Shown: in pieces, positions 7,335-15,928 of the stretch
Layout of the letters: every line of letters begins with the position of its first letter
How positions within the stretch are numbered: the first letter of the stretch is position 1
NCBI GenBank assembly: GCA_948470905.1
Contig: CAOKQK010000027.1
Coordinates: 1 to 39,232, forward strand
Direction: 5' to 3'
DNA: 39,232 bases
Origin: an uncultured Lachnospiraceae bacterium
Lineage (GTDB): Bacteria > Bacillota > Clostridia > Lachnospirales > Lachnospiraceae
Made by a program: the position numbers and the translations under genes
The notes under the pieces: generated by a model
Databases searched by the model: none
What the model was told of the DNA's origin: nothing
Seen by the model: the letters and a program-made list of their open reading frames with translations, nothing else

Positions 7335-8165
7335 GCCGCCCTGCTTATGACACTTCCCATGATGGCCGGGGTCTGCCGGATTCGGGGAGGCGGGTTGAAC
7401 CGGGACTGGCGTTCCCATGGGAGATATGCCGTGATGCTGTAATCCGCTTCCGCCCTGATGTCCATGGCAGCTTTCAATCCTGTCATGGATTTCTTTCATT
7501 GTCATATTATGGCACTCCTCAATTGTGACACTGGCGTCATACTGTGAGAGCTCCTGATAGCCTCTGTATTTTCCGAAAGACATTGCGTGTCTGTGGGCTT
7601 CTTCCATGCAGGAGGTATCGCTGGTATACATACATGTTTCGTAATTCCGGGAAAATGCAGCAGCGTTTAAATTTTCCAGTATGGAAGCATATTGGGAGGA
7701 AACGACAGTAAATACCAACAGTGAGTCTTCATTCAGGAAGCCGGAGGCAGACTCATTTGCCAGCAGAGTATCAATTGCCTGGACATAGGGGGCGTTTTTT
7801 AACGACAGCGTCTGCAGGACCAGCTGCCCGTCGTCGTTATATGCGTCTGCGGACACCACCCTGCCGAAGCGGTTGATCCCAAGCTCTATGGAAGGGTTTA
7901 CATCTATACTGATGTAGGATACAGGCTGTCTGTAAACGGAATAGCCGCCTATGCCAAGGAACAGGAATATACACACAGCGGTCAGGACATATTTCAGGCG
8001 GTGATGCCGCTGAAAGGGCTGCGGAGGGGTGCCTGTCTTTGGGGTACTGCTGTCAGGCTTGATATCTTCGGCCTTTTTCAACAGGTATTGCAGCGTGTTT
8101 TTCTTCATTTCCTCGGTTGCCCGTACCCCGTTCAGGCTTTGCCTGATTTTGTTGTTCTCATTCAT
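7332..8165 (-). CDS. RsgI-like membrane anti-sigma factor with His-rich tail
   Basis: This 277-aa protein should hold the adjacent sigma factor inactive at the membrane. An N-terminal cytoplasmic part of about 55 residues is followed by one transmembrane helix (about 58-77, LKYVLTAVCIFLFLGIGGYS). Then comes YISIDVNPSIELGINRFG, a signature of the extracytoplasmic domain of RsgI-type anti-sigma factors. The C-terminal tail is rich in His, Gly, Pro and Cys (CHGHQGG, QHHG, GHHGKCHKQGG) and could bind a metal. The ATG at 8165 is preferred to 8171 because GGAGG lies 9 rather than 3 bases away. It overlaps the sigma factor stop by four bases. RsgI usually partners SigI, whereas the neighbour here is an ECF-type sigma, a variation also found in Clostridia. 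What signal it senses is unknown. Confidence 0.82.
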   Translation of the reverse strand: MNENNKIRQSLNGVRATEEMKKNTLQYLLKKAEDIKPDSSTPKTGTPPQPFQRHHRLKYVLTAVCIFLFLGIGGYSVYRQPVSYISIDVNPSIELGINRFGRVVSADAYNDDGQLVLQTLSLKNAPYVQAIDTLLANESASGFLNEDSLLVFTVVSSQYASILENLNAAAFSRNYETCMYTSDTSCMEEAHRHAMSFGKYRGYQELSQYDASVTIEECHNMTMKEIHDRIESCHGHQGGSGLQHHGISPMGTPVPVQPASPNPADPGHHGKCHKQGG

Positions 8166-8641
8166 GCCCATTCACCTCCCAGCTTCTCCCGCAGTATGCC
8201 CTTTGCCCTGGAAAGCCATGTATATATGGTATTTTCTTTTTTTCCGAGTATTCCTGCAATCTCGGAGGCAGTATATTCTTCATAGTAGTGCAGGTAAATG
8301 ACATTTCGGTACTTTTCCGGAAGCTTCAGGACGATTTCCAGGATCTCAGCCGAGGGACTGTCTAATGAGTCTGATTCCTCAGCTATCACATCGAGCGGCA
8401 CCCATTTCCTTCGTGCGAGGGACCGCAGCCAGTCTGTGCAGGCATTGATGGTCACTCGCACGAACCATGATTTTTCGTGTTCGGCAGTCTCAAAGGAGGT
8501 TGTGTGGAGCAGGTATTTCATATATACATTCTGGAAAACGTCCTCGGTGTCATGCCTGTTTTTCAAATGAACAAAGCAGATTCTCCGCACCATGTCCCCA
8601 TAGGTTTCCATGACACGGGTTAAGTCTTCCTGGCTCTTCAA
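8162..8641 (-). CDS. ECF-type RNA polymerase sigma factor
   Basis: This 159-aa protein has the two-domain layout of extracytoplasmic-function sigma factors. Sigma region 2 spans about residues 8-75 (DTEDVFQNVYMKYL, which recognises the -10 element) and sigma region 4 about 102-152 (LPEKYRNVIYLHYY, then the helix-turn-helix YTASEIAGILGKKENTIYTW). I chose a TTG start at 8641 because AAGGAGGA precedes it by the right distance and the protein then has the normal family length. Extending the frame to 8863 adds 74 residues of low-complexity, unrelated sequence that runs into the upstream gene. It is co-directional and overlapping with the anti-sigma gene. By family rule it should activate its own operon and a small regulon, perhaps including the C-x5 protein upstream. 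Confidence 0.88.
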   Translation of the reverse strand: MKSQEDLTRVMETYGDMVRRICFVHLKNRHDTEDVFQNVYMKYLLHTTSFETAEHEKSWFVRVTINACTDWLRSLARRKWVPLDVIAEESDSLDSPSAEILEIVLKLPEKYRNVIYLHYYEEYTASEIAGILGKKENTIYTWLSRAKGILREKLGGEWA

Positions 8642-8699
8642 AGAAATTCCTCCTTCGGTGTTACGGTGCTGCCCATTCACATTTCGACAAACGATCTGC

Positions 8700-8727
8700 T
8701 GACAAAGTGGTGCCGCACTCTTTGTCA
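8700..8727 (-). other. Hairpin at the end of the C-x5 repeat gene
   Basis: TGACAAAG (8700-8707) pairs perfectly with CTTTGTCA (8720-8727), with an inner GTGC/GCAC extension. It contains the stop codon of the upstream gene. No T-run follows, so it may tune read-through or mRNA decay between the structural gene and the sigma factor rather than stop transcription. Confidence 0.4.
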
Positions 8728-9048
8728 ATGGTGGGATCTGCATCCTCTTTTGGAATAATGGACTGACAGGCTGCCGGTATGGTGTACCGAACAATTTGTA
8801 TCGCTGCAAAGGGCGCCGTTGGGACAGAGGGAAGTATTGATGCAATAACCGCCGTTCTGGCATATTCCGTTTACATCACAGATGCCGTTTTGCGTACATA
8901 CGCCATCCTGCTGACAGGCTGCATACACGACAGTCTGTTTCCGCAAGCTGTGATGGCCGGAGTGCGCATACGCCACATCCGACGCGGCGCCTGCGAAAAG
9001 AATTGCTGCAGCCATTAATAATGAGACTTTTTTGAAACGATTTTTCAT
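8725..9048 (-). CDS. Secreted protein with C-x5 hexapeptide repeats
   Basis: This 107-aa protein begins with a typical signal peptide: KNRFKK, then a hydrophobic stretch LLMAAAILFAGAA, with probable cleavage after AYA near residue 28. The mature protein starts HSGHHS. Its centre has seven cysteines spaced exactly six residues apart (C-QQDGV-C-TQNGI-C-DVNGI-C-QNGGY-C...), then an eighth after a four-residue gap and a ninth near the C-terminus, with His at both ends. The repeat unit reads roughly C-x-x-x-G-(hydrophobic). I recognise no family. Such regular spacing suggests a disulfide ladder, a short beta-solenoid or a metal-binding chain. The ATG at 9048 follows GGAGG by 8 bases. A copy of the ~115-nt structured repeat lies immediately upstream, and the ECF sigma and anti-sigma genes follow. 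Confidence 0.75.
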   Translation of the reverse strand: MKNRFKKVSLLMAAAILFAGAASDVAYAHSGHHSLRKQTVVYAACQQDGVCTQNGICDVNGICQNGGYCINTSLCPNGALCSDTNCSVHHTGSLSVHYSKRGCRSHH

Positions 9049-9056
9049 AGTTTTGT

Positions 9057-9174
9057 CCTCCATTTTAAGTTCCGCCTCTACGCTTCAACGCCCCATAGTC
9101 TGGAAGAAAATTTCATCTGCAAGAACGGCAGCTGTAATTTTCTTCCGGGGGCGTTTCCGCTGCGAGGCTGTTTT
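9057..9174 (-). repeat. Structured intergenic repeat, copy A
   Basis: Read on the minus strand, this 118-nt unit starts AAAACAGCCTCGCAG, pairs GCCCC with GGGGC in an outer stem, pairs GGAAGAAAATT (9146-9136) with AATTTTCTTCC (9112-9102), and ends GAAGCGTAGAGGCGGAAC followed by GGAGG, the ribosome binding site of the C-x5 gene. Both flanks match copy C at 28305-28420 closely, while the central stem differs but remains paired. Copy B is at 35315-35429. Confidence 0.75.
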
Positions 9175-9241
9175 GGGTCTTCATTAACAATACGTTTGGA
9201 AAAGGCAAAACCTTTCATGTTTTCATAAATTTATAAAAAAA

Positions 9242-9270
9242 TTTACAATTGTTTCCTAAAAGAGTATACT
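9242..9270 (+). promoter_or_regulatory. Sigma-A promoter of the small membrane protein gene
   Basis: TTTACA (9242-9247) and TATACT (9265-9270) are separated by exactly 17 bases and lie 55 bases before the start codon. The preceding sequence is A/T-rich. Confidence 0.7.
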
Positions 9271-9324
9271 GTTGATAGCAATAAGTCCATAGCCATACAA
9301 CCATAAAAGGAAAGGATAACCGTT

Positions 9325-9636
9325 ATGAAAACAGTCATTTGTATTATTGCGCTGATCTATGGCGCGTTGTGCGTTTTGGCATCTTTTACGCAGATAAAGG
9401 TAAAAGACAGGAGGCTTGCCAATATGGCAATGCTGGGTGGAGGGATTGTGCTCATTGCGGCGGTGCTGCTGCAGTGGCTGCATGTACCTTTTTCCATTGT
9501 GCCCGCAGTATTGGGTTCCGGGATGATATGCGCCGCCGCCATAAGCAACGGTATCAAGAACGGAAAAGTGCATGTCAGCCACCATATTGTCCGCATTGTG
9601 ATATCATGCATCCTGATCATAGGGTTTATTATCTGA
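9325..9636 (+). CDS. Small polytopic membrane protein, function unknown
   Basis: This 103-aa protein is almost entirely membrane: hydrophobic segments lie at about residues 3-20, 34-51, 55-72 and 85-103, with short basic loops such as KVKDRR. There are no catalytic or binding motifs I can identify. It starts with ATG after GGAAAGG and has its own good promoter. It converges with the MATE gene, leaving 16 bases between stop codons. It could be a small multidrug-type or stress membrane protein, but nothing in the sequence decides this. Confidence 0.65.
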   Translation: MKTVICIIALIYGALCVLASFTQIKVKDRRLANMAMLGGGIVLIAAVLLQWLHVPFSIVPAVLGSGMICAAAISNGIKNGKVHVSHHIVRIVISCILIIGFII

Positions 9637-9652
9637 TGTACCACAGGACATT

Positions 9653-10990
9653 CTACATATAATTATATTTTTTCCTGTTTGCGATCAGGAATATAAGGGA
9701 AATGATGATCGCAGACAGTTCCGCCGTGGTAATTGCCCACCAGATGCCGTCAAGATCAAAGAAGATCGGCAGGATCAGGACGGAAATCATCTGGAATACC
9801 AGCGTGCGCAGGAAAGAGATTGTTGCCGAAACAGCGCCGTTGTTGAGGGCGGTGAAAAAGGCGGATGTAAAAATGTTGATGCCTGCAAGTAAAAATGAAA
9901 AGGAAAACAGCCGGAAAGCATGTTTGGTCATTTCAAATAATTCTGCGTCATAGCCTACAAAAATCTGGGCCAGAGGTCCGGCAAACACTTGCGCCAGCAG
10001 CATCATAATGACTCCGGCAGTCCCCATCAGGGTGAGGCTTTTGCGGAGGATGTTTTTCAGCTCATCGTGATTTTGCGATCCGTAGTTGTAGCTGATCACA
10101 GGCGCTGTCCCAATTGTGTATCCGATAAAGACCGCGATGAAGATAAACTGTACATACATCAGTGTGCCATAAGCGGCGACGCCGTTCTCGCCCACCAGCC
10201 GAAGGAGCTGGAAGTTATAGAGTACGCTCACCAGGGACGCGGCGATATTGCTCATCAGTTCGGAGGAGCCGTTTGCGCATGCTTTCAGCAGGATCCTGCC
10301 TTCCATTTTGGTCTTAGTCAGCCGCAGGAGGCTGCTGTTGGGGCGCAGGAAATAGATCAGGGGCAGTATGCCGCCCACACATTGGCTCAGACCGGTGGCT
10401 AATGCGGCGCCTGCGACGCCCCAACGAAAGACTGCTATGAACAGGGCGTCCAGTGCCATATTGGTCACGCCGGCAGCCATGGTGGCGGCAAGCCCCAGCT
10501 TTGGCTTCTCGGCGGTGGTGAGGAAGGTCTGAAATACATTCTGCAGCATAAAAAATGTATTAAAAATAAGCGTTATCCTGCCGTAGATGACGCAGTCGTC
10601 GAGCATCGCCTCGGTGGCCCCCAGCAGGTGTGAAATGGGACGCAGGAAAACGAAGCCGATGACGGAGAGCAGGATGCCCAGGATGGTGGTCAGTCTGACC
10701 ATCATGGTAAAATAACGGCAGGCATTTTCCCTGTTGCCTTCGCCCAGTGTCTTTGCCACCCATGCACTTCCACCAGTGCCTACCATGAAACCTACTCCGC
10801 CAAGGATCATCACAAAGGGATATACGAGGTTGATGGCGGCAAAAGGAATCTTGCCTACATAGTTGGATATGAACAGTCCGTCCACTACGCCGTAAATAGA
10901 TGTAAAGATCATCATGATAATGGGTGACAGGCAGAATCGGAATAATTTTTTATAAGTAAAGTGATCAGATAATTGTATTGTTGTTTTCAT
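9653..10990 (-). CDS. MATE-family multidrug/cation antiporter
   Basis: This 445-aa protein has the size and roughly twelve hydrophobic segments of MATE exporters, which pump drugs or metabolites out using a Na+ or H+ gradient. Family-like features include the N-terminal FCLSPIIMMIFTSIYGVVDGLFIS, the loop VGTGGSAWVAKTLGEGN after helix 2, and the internal duplication with IGTAPVISYNYGSQ in the second half. It lies 109 bases downstream of a MarR-type regulator on the same strand, and the strong marR promoter probably reads through both. By that arrangement its expression should be released when the regulator binds a ligand. The substrate cannot be predicted. Confidence 0.9.
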   Translation of the reverse strand: MKTTIQLSDHFTYKKLFRFCLSPIIMMIFTSIYGVVDGLFISNYVGKIPFAAINLVYPFVMILGGVGFMVGTGGSAWVAKTLGEGNRENACRYFTMMVRLTTILGILLSVIGFVFLRPISHLLGATEAMLDDCVIYGRITLIFNTFFMLQNVFQTFLTTAEKPKLGLAATMAAGVTNMALDALFIAVFRWGVAGAALATGLSQCVGGILPLIYFLRPNSSLLRLTKTKMEGRILLKACANGSSELMSNIAASLVSVLYNFQLLRLVGENGVAAYGTLMYVQFIFIAVFIGYTIGTAPVISYNYGSQNHDELKNILRKSLTLMGTAGVIMMLLAQVFAGPLAQIFVGYDAELFEMTKHAFRLFSFSFLLAGINIFTSAFFTALNNGAVSATISFLRTLVFQMISVLILPIFFDLDGIWWAITTAELSAIIISLIFLIANRKKYNYM

Positions 10991-11099
10991 TTTAATACCT
11001 CCGTGCCCGCTTCGCGCGGCACAAACAATGCGTGTGAAAGGTGCCTGTTTTTGGCACGCATATCAGCTATAAACAGTGTCTTTTAAATTATCGTTAAAC

Positions 11100-11540
11100 C
11101 TATGCCAGCGTCTTCATATTTTCGTTCAAAAGGTCCGTGTATTTGCGGTATAACTGCAGGAAAGTTTCTTTTTCGTCTGGAGTCATGCTGGCCAGGGCAT
11201 CTGTCTCCCGGGCAATTATCCGGTCGACGGTCTTCTCCGCCAGCGCCAGTCCTTTTGGGGTCAGAGTGACCTGCTTACTCCGGCGGTTGTTGGTGCTGAG
11301 CAGTTCTATATAGCCGTCGTTTTCCAGTTTTTTCATGGCAGAGTTGACGGTCTGCTTCGGCAGGTATATGACGGAGCATATTTCGCTCTGAGTTGTGCTG
11401 TTTTCTTTTTCCCTTAGAGAATACAGGATCCAGAAGGTGCAGTCGGGCAGCCCCAGGCGTTTGGCTACATTGCGGTATATATCATCATTTTCTTTAATAA
11501 GGTTGTTCAGCTTTGACAGGTATTCAAGGTTAGTTTTCAT
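11100..11540 (-). CDS. MarR-family transcriptional repressor
   Basis: This 146-aa protein has the winged helix-turn-helix of the MarR family. The recognition region reads TTQSEICSVIYLPKQTVNSAMKKLENDGYIEL, followed by the wing NNRRSKQVTLTPKGLALAEK and a C-terminal dimerisation helix. Members repress their own operon and usually a linked transporter, and release DNA on binding small molecules. The start codon ATG at 11540 follows AGGAGG. The upstream region carries a perfect consensus promoter with two palindromic operators, one inside the promoter spacer and one just after the -10 box. It is followed by the MATE exporter, its likely target. Confidence 0.92.
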   Translation of the reverse strand: MKTNLEYLSKLNNLIKENDDIYRNVAKRLGLPDCTFWILYSLREKENSTTQSEICSVIYLPKQTVNSAMKKLENDGYIELLSTNNRRSKQVTLTPKGLALAEKTVDRIIARETDALASMTPDEKETFLQLYRKYTDLLNENMKTLA

Positions 11541-11556
11541 ATGCGTGCCTCCTGGA

Positions 11557-11608
11557 TTATCCGATTTCGGACGAAAGCAATTATAGTCCGAAATCGGATA
11601 AATGTCAA
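11557..11608 (-). promoter_or_regulatory. marR promoter with paired operators
   Basis: On the minus strand, TTGACA (11608-11603) and TATAAT (11585-11580) are both perfect consensus and 17 bases apart. The 17-base spacer contains one operator (right arm 11586-11601), and a second, exactly complementary 16-base arm (11557-11572) overlaps the start of transcription. Each arm is itself a near-palindrome with core CCGATTTCGG. A repressor bound at either site would block RNA polymerase. The binding protein is inferred to be the adjacent MarR regulator. Confidence 0.85.
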
Positions 11609-11705
11609 TGCTTTTTTTACTTTATGCTGGAAAAAGATATGAAAAGTGTATATACTGGAAAATGGACGGTTTCAAGAAATGTTTCTGAATGCGGAGAGGG
11701 CAGAG

Positions 11706-12851
11706 ATGCGTATATTTACGGCAATTGACAGGAAGACAGAAAATGTTAAGGACAAGTCTGCGGATAGGACAGGGGAAAATATTTTTAGAAAAAAGATATA
11801 TGGATTGGCAGCGGTTTTGGCAATGACAGTAGTTTTGTCAACGGGCTGCGGAAATCAGGAGGAGCCAGGCGAGTGGCTGGCTCCTGTGCCGCTGGAGACA
11901 TCCGCAGGACCGACCAGGGCGCCGCAGGAGTCCGCGGAGCCGGAGAGGACGGAGCCGCCGGCAGGACCGACCAAAGCGCCGCAGGAGTCCGCGGAGCTGG
12001 AGAGGACGGGGCTGCCGGCAGGACCGACCAATGCGCCGCAGGAGTCCACGGAGCCGGAGAGGACGGAGCCGCAGGCAGGACCGACCAGGGCGCCGCAGGA
12101 GTCCGCGGAACCGGAGAGGACGGAGCCGCCGGCAGAACCGACCAATGCGCCGCAGGAGCCTACGGTGCCGCCATCACCAGAGCCGCAGGAGCCGCTTGTT
12201 CCAACGCCTGTGACGGAGGCGGATGAAGGTTGTCTTGTAGTTATTGACGCGGGGCATCAGCAGAAAGGTAACAGCGATCTGGAGCCCATAGGACCAGGGG
12301 CGGCGGAAACCAAGAAGAAGGTATCCGCCGGCACTGCGGGCAAAACCAGCGGCCTGAACGAGTATGAGCTCAATCTGACAGTAGCGCTGAAGCTGGAAGA
12401 GGAGCTGGTGAGCCGTGGTTATCGGGTGATCATGGTGCGCACTACCCATGATGTGGATATCAGCAACAGTGAGAGGGCGAAGGTGGCAAACGACGCGGAG
12501 GCAGACGCCTTTGTGCGCATTCATGCCAACGGCTCGGAGAACACCTCCGTAAAGGGCGCCATGACCATCTGCCAGACCCCGGCGAATCCTTACAACGGGG
12601 ATCTGTACCAACAGAGCAAGGATCTGGCCGCGGATATCCTGGACGAGCTTGCAGCGGCAACGGGCTGCGAAAAGAGGCGCGTATGGGAGACGGACACCAT
12701 GAGCGGCATCAACTGGTGCCAGGTGCCTGCGACTATCGTGGAAATGGGCTATATGAGCAATCCGGAGGAGGATGCCCTTATGGCGACGGAGGAGTATCAG
12801 GACAAGATTGTGCAGGGGATTGCAAACGGTATTGATAAATTCTTGAAATAG
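11706..12851 (+). CDS. Lipoprotein N-acetylmuramoyl-L-alanine amidase (Amidase_3)
   Basis: This 381-aa enzyme should cut the bond between muramic acid and the stem peptide of peptidoglycan while anchored to the outer face of the membrane. The N-terminus has a basic stretch (FRKK), a hydrophobic segment and the lipobox LSTGC, whose Cys would be lipidated. A Pro/Glu-rich spacer made of 19-residue repeats follows. The Amidase_3 domain fills the C-terminal ~200 residues: zinc ligands in [15 protein letters not shown] and VRIHANGS, and the catalytic Glu in [14 protein letters not shown] prefer the ATG at 11706, which follows GGAGAGGG, over 11646. The cytoplasmic n-region is unusually long for a lipoprotein. 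The gene is divergent from marR. Confidence 0.85.
   Translation: MRIFTAIDRKTENVKDKSADRTGENIFRKKIYGLAAVLAMTVVLSTGCGNQEEPGEWLAPVPLETSAGPTRAPQESAEPERTEPPAGPTKAPQESAELERTGLPAGPTNAPQESTEPERTEPQAGPTRAPQESAEPERTEPPAEPTNAPQEPTVPPSPEPQEPLVPTPVTEADEGCLVVIDAGHQQKGNSDLEPIGPGAAETKKKVSAGTAGKTSGLNEYELNLTVALKLEEELVSRGYRVIMVRTTHDVDISNSERAKVANDAEADAFVRIHANGSENTSVKGAMTICQTPANPYNGDLYQQSKDLAADILDELAAATGCEKRRVWETDTMSGINWCQVPATIVEMGYMSNPEEDALMATEEYQDKIVQGIANGIDKFLK
11907..12191 (+). repeat. 57-bp minisatellite coding for a Pro/Glu-rich spacer
   Basis: Four tandem 57-bp units (starting at 11907, 11964, 12021 and 12078) encode 19 residues each, of the form GPTxAPQESxEPERTxPxA. A fifth, degenerate unit begins at 12135. 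Units 1 and 4 encode identical residues. The 57-bp period keeps the frame, so copy number changes would alter only the length of the wall-spanning linker. Confidence 0.9.
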
Positions 12852-12941
12852 AGGATGAGCGGTTGATGTCAGGGAGGGGCTGCGCGCCTTCTTGGGAAGC
12901 GGGCACGGGGATAGATAAGGAAAGCGGGCACGAGGTGAGAT

Positions 12942-14819
12942 ATGTTTAACTTTGAGGAAGAATTGAAGAAGCTCCCGAAGGAGCCGGGAGTATATATCAT
13001 GCGGGATGGCAGGGATGTTATTTTGTATGTGGGAAAGGCGGTGAACCTTCACAACCGCGTGCGTTCGTATTTTCGGGAAAATATCGGGCGCGGTCCCGCC
13101 ATCGACAAGATGGTGACGCTGATCGCCCGCTTTGAGTACATTGTCACGGATTCGGAGCTGGAAGCCCTGGTGCTGGAAAATAACCTGATCAAGGAATATT
13201 CACCCAAATATAACACCCTGCTTAAGGATGACAAGACTTATCCTTACATCAAGGTGACGGTGGGGGAAGATTATCCCAGAATCCAGTTTTCCAGAACCAT
13301 GAAGAAGGACAAGTCCAAATATTTCGGACCATACACCAGCGCGGCAGCAGTGAAGGATACCATAGAGCTTTTGAACAAGCTTTATCTCCTCCGCACCTGC
13401 AACCGCAGGCTTCCCAAGGATATGGGGCTGGAGCGTCCCTGCCTGAATTATCATATCAAGCAGTGCTCGGCGCCCTGTCAGGGCTATGTGAGCAGGGAGC
13501 AGTACCGGGAACAGGTGGGCAAGGCGCTGGAATTTTTAAACGGCAACTACAATATGATCCTGAAGGAGCTGGAGGCAAAAATGAAGGCGGCGGCGGAGAC
13601 GCTGGACTTTGAGACGGCCGCCGTATACAGGGATCTGTACAACAGCGTGAAGCAGGTGTCCCAGAAGCAGAAGATTACCGACAGTGTGGGAGAAGACAAG
13701 GATATCATTGCACTCTATCAGGACGACAGGGAGGCGGTGGTCCAGGTGTTTTTCGTCCGGGACGGGAAGCTGATCGGCAGAGAACATTATTATATGACAC
13801 ATGTGTCGGAGGACAATAAGCCGGAGATACTGGAGAATTTTGTAAAGCAGTTTTACGCGGGGACTCCCTTTATCCCCCGGGAGCTGATGCTGCAGTATGA
13901 CATAGGGGACAGGGAGCTTATCGAGAAATGGCTGACGGAGCGCAAGGGAGGCAGGGTTTATATCCGTGTGCCCAAGATCGGTTCCAAAGAGAAGCTTGTG
14001 GAACTGGCGGCGGAGAATGCCAGGCATATCCTGGAGCAGGACAGGGAGCGGCTGAAGCGTGAGGAGGGGCGCACCATCGGCGCGGTCAAGGAGATTGCCG
14101 GCATCCTGGGGCTGGATCACATTGAGCGGATGGAGGCGTTTGATATTTCCAATATTAACGGGTTTGAGAATGTGGGCTCCATGATCGTGTTCGAGAAGGG
14201 GAAGCCCAAGCCCAGCGATTACCGCAAATTCCGCATCAGGACTGTCTCCGGCCCGGACGATTACGCCTGCATGCGGGAGGTGCTGACCAGACGCTTCACT
14301 CACGGCATGGAGGAGAGCGCACAGCTGGAGGAGAAGAATCTGGAAAAGGAGTACGGAAGCTTTACCAGATTTCCGGACCTGCTGATGATGGACGGCGGCA
14401 GGGGACAGGTGAACATTGCGCTGTCGGTACTGGAGGAGCTCCATATCAGCATTCCGGTCTGCGGAATGGTGAAGGACGACAACCACCGCACCCGGGGGCT
14501 GTACTTTAATAATGTGGAGCTGCCCATTGACACCCGTTCGGAGGGCTTCAAGCTCATCACCAGGGTCCAGGACGAGGCGCACCGATTCGCCATAGAGTAT
14601 CATCGTTCCCTGCGCAGCAAGGCACAGGTAAAGTCCGTGCTGGATGATATCCCGGGTGTGGGTCCTGCCAGGAGAAAAGCGCTGATGCGGCACTTCAAGT
14701 CCATAGCGGAGATCAAGGCAGCGTCCATGGAGGAGCTGGAGCAGGTGCCGGAGCTGAACAGGCGCGCGGCGGAAGAAATTTATCATTTTTTCAGGAAAAA
14801 GGATGAAGCAAAACTCTAA
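12942..14819 (+). CDS. uvrC: UvrABC excinuclease subunit C
   Basis: This 625-aa protein is UvrC, which makes both incisions around bulky DNA lesions after UvrA and UvrB have located them. The N-terminal GIY-YIG domain (about 13-90) reads [31 protein letters not shown] Cys cluster follows ([15 protein letters not shown]), a UVR motif near 205-235 ([15 protein letters not shown]), the RNase H-like 5' nuclease ([34 protein letters not shown]) and a C-terminal helix-hairpin-helix ([18 protein letters not shown]). Length is normal. Its start follows GAGGTGAG. It is followed at 135 bases by hprK, an order common in Clostridia. Confidence 0.97.
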   Translation: MFNFEEELKKLPKEPGVYIMRDGRDVILYVGKAVNLHNRVRSYFRENIGRGPAIDKMVTLIARFEYIVTDSELEALVLENNLIKEYSPKYNTLLKDDKTYPYIKVTVGEDYPRIQFSRTMKKDKSKYFGPYTSAAAVKDTIELLNKLYLLRTCNRRLPKDMGLERPCLNYHIKQCSAPCQGYVSREQYREQVGKALEFLNGNYNMILKELEAKMKAAAETLDFETAAVYRDLYNSVKQVSQKQKITDSVGEDKDIIALYQDDREAVVQVFFVRDGKLIGREHYYMTHVSEDNKPEILENFVKQFYAGTPFIPRELMLQYDIGDRELIEKWLTERKGGRVYIRVPKIGSKEKLVELAAENARHILEQDRERLKREEGRTIGAVKEIAGILGLDHIERMEAFDISNINGFENVGSMIVFEKGKPKPSDYRKFRIRTVSGPDDYACMREVLTRRFTHGMEESAQLEEKNLEKEYGSFTRFPDLLMMDGGRGQVNIALSVLEELHISIPVCGMVKDDNHRTRGLYFNNVELPIDTRSEGFKLITRVQDEAHRFAIEYHRSLRSKAQVKSVLDDIPGVGPARRKALMRHFKSIAEIKAASMEELEQVPELNRRAAEEIYHFFRKKDEAKL

Positions 14820-14826
14820 CAAATTC

Positions 14827-14855
14827 TTTTCATAAGCCCGGGGTTGTGTTAAAAT
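14827..14855 (+). promoter_or_regulatory. Possible promoter of the hprK operon
   Basis: TTTTCA (14827-14832) and TAAAAT (14850-14855) are 17 bases apart in the gap after uvrC. It would give a leader of about 90 bases. Both boxes deviate from consensus. Confidence 0.45.
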
Positions 14856-14892
14856 AACAGTAATTTGGTAGGGTTGAAGTGCAGAGAGCGGA

Positions 14893-14918
14893 ACAAATCG
14901 CCGCTTGTGGCAATTTGT
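14893..14918 (+). other. Leader hairpin before hprK
   Basis: ACAAAT (14893-14898) and GCC (14900-14902) pair with GGC (14909-14911) and ATTTGT (14913-14918), with one mismatch and a 6-base loop. It follows GTGCAGAGAG-CGGAAC, which resembles the 3' tail of the ~115-nt repeat family, so it may be a divergent relative. Confidence 0.4.
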
Positions 14919-14954
14919 GCTGCTCGCGCAGCGACTTTAGACAGGAGGAAAAGT

Positions 14955-15896
14955 ATGGCAAGTATTGCGCTGACAAAAGTGATTGAAAAGATGAAGCTGG
15001 AGAACCTGACACCGGAGGTTGATGTAAAGGGTATCAGGCTTACTCAGTCGGATATTAATCGTCCTGCTTTGCAGATTGCAGGCTTTTTTGAGCATTTTGA
15101 TGCCACGAGGCTTCAAGTGATTGGTTTTGTGGAATATACATATATGGAGGGTATGGACGAGCGAAGAAAACGCGAGGTATACAATGAGTTGATGGACTAT
15201 GATGTGCCGGCGTTTGTGTTCTGCCGCGAATTAAAGCCGGATCCGGTCTTTCTGGAGTGCGCCGTAGAGCACAGGATACCGCTGCTCTCCTCCAAGGGCG
15301 CCACATCCGCTTTCATGGCGGAAACCATACGGTGGCTTAATGTGCAGCTTGCGCCCTGCATTTCCATCCATGGGGTGTTGGTGGATGTGTATGGTGAGGG
15401 CGTGCTGATCACGGGCGAGAGCGGTATCGGTAAGTCCGAGGCGGCGCTGGAGCTGGTCAAGCGCGGGCACCGGCTGGTGACGGACGATGTGGTTGAGCTG
15501 AGGAGGGTCAGCGAGGAGACTCTGATCGGTTCTGCGCCGGACGTGACCAAGAACCTCATTGAACTGCGAGGCATAGGCATTGTGGATGTGAAGGCGCTGT
15601 TCGGCGTGAGCGCGGTAAAGGATACCCAGTCCATTGACCTGGTCATCCATCTGGAGGATTGGGACAAGGATAAGGAGTACGACAGGCTGGGGCTGGAGGA
15701 AAATTATGTGGAATATCTGGGCAATCGGATTGTCTGCCACAATATTCCCATCCGTCCGGGCAGAAGCCTGGCTATCATCTGCGAGAGCGCGGCGGTAAAC
15801 CACCGTCAGAAGAAGATGGGCTATAACGCGGCCCAGGAGCTTTACTCCCGCGTGCAGAATTCCCTTGCGAAAAAGAGGGACGAGGAGGACGAATGA
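14955..15896 (+). CDS. hprK: HPr kinase/phosphorylase
   Basis: This 313-aa bifunctional enzyme adds a phosphate to, and removes it from, Ser46 of HPr and Crh. It thereby signals sugar status to CcpA-dependent catabolite control in Firmicutes. The N-terminal regulatory domain covers about 130 residues. The catalytic domain has the P-loop GESGIGKS (154-161), RLVTDDVVELRR, and the HprK signature LIELRGIGIVDVKALFG. The ATG at 14955 follows a strong AGGAGG (14943-14948); the longer frame from 14865 covers the leader hairpin. Its likely substrate, the Crh-like protein, is encoded 4 kb downstream in the same gene run. Glucokinase follows 32 bases after the stop, which fits a shared carbon-metabolism role. 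Confidence 0.96.
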   Translation: MASIALTKVIEKMKLENLTPEVDVKGIRLTQSDINRPALQIAGFFEHFDATRLQVIGFVEYTYMEGMDERRKREVYNELMDYDVPAFVFCRELKPDPVFLECAVEHRIPLLSSKGATSAFMAETIRWLNVQLAPCISIHGVLVDVYGEGVLITGESGIGKSEAALELVKRGHRLVTDDVVELRRVSEETLIGSAPDVTKNLIELRGIGIVDVKALFGVSAVKDTQSIDLVIHLEDWDKDKEYDRLGLEENYVEYLGNRIVCHNIPIRPGRSLAIICESAAVNHRQKKMGYNAAQELYSRVQNSLAKKRDEEDE

Positions 15897-15928
15897 AGGC
15901 AGAGACGAAACCGGAGTAAGGAGTGGAA

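Noticed and set aside
8642-8863. N-terminal extension of the ECF sigma factor
   Set aside because: The added 74 residues resemble nothing, overlap the upstream gene's end, and a strong ribosome binding site serves the TTG at 8641.
12174-13052. A 292-codon minus-strand frame across the amidase end and uvrC start
   Set aside because: It overlaps two well-supported genes and encodes His/Leu-rich shadow sequence.
13536-14822. A 428-codon open frame on the minus strand
   Set aside because: It lies antisense to uvrC, whose domains are complete on the plus strand; no ribosome binding site or recognisable domain.
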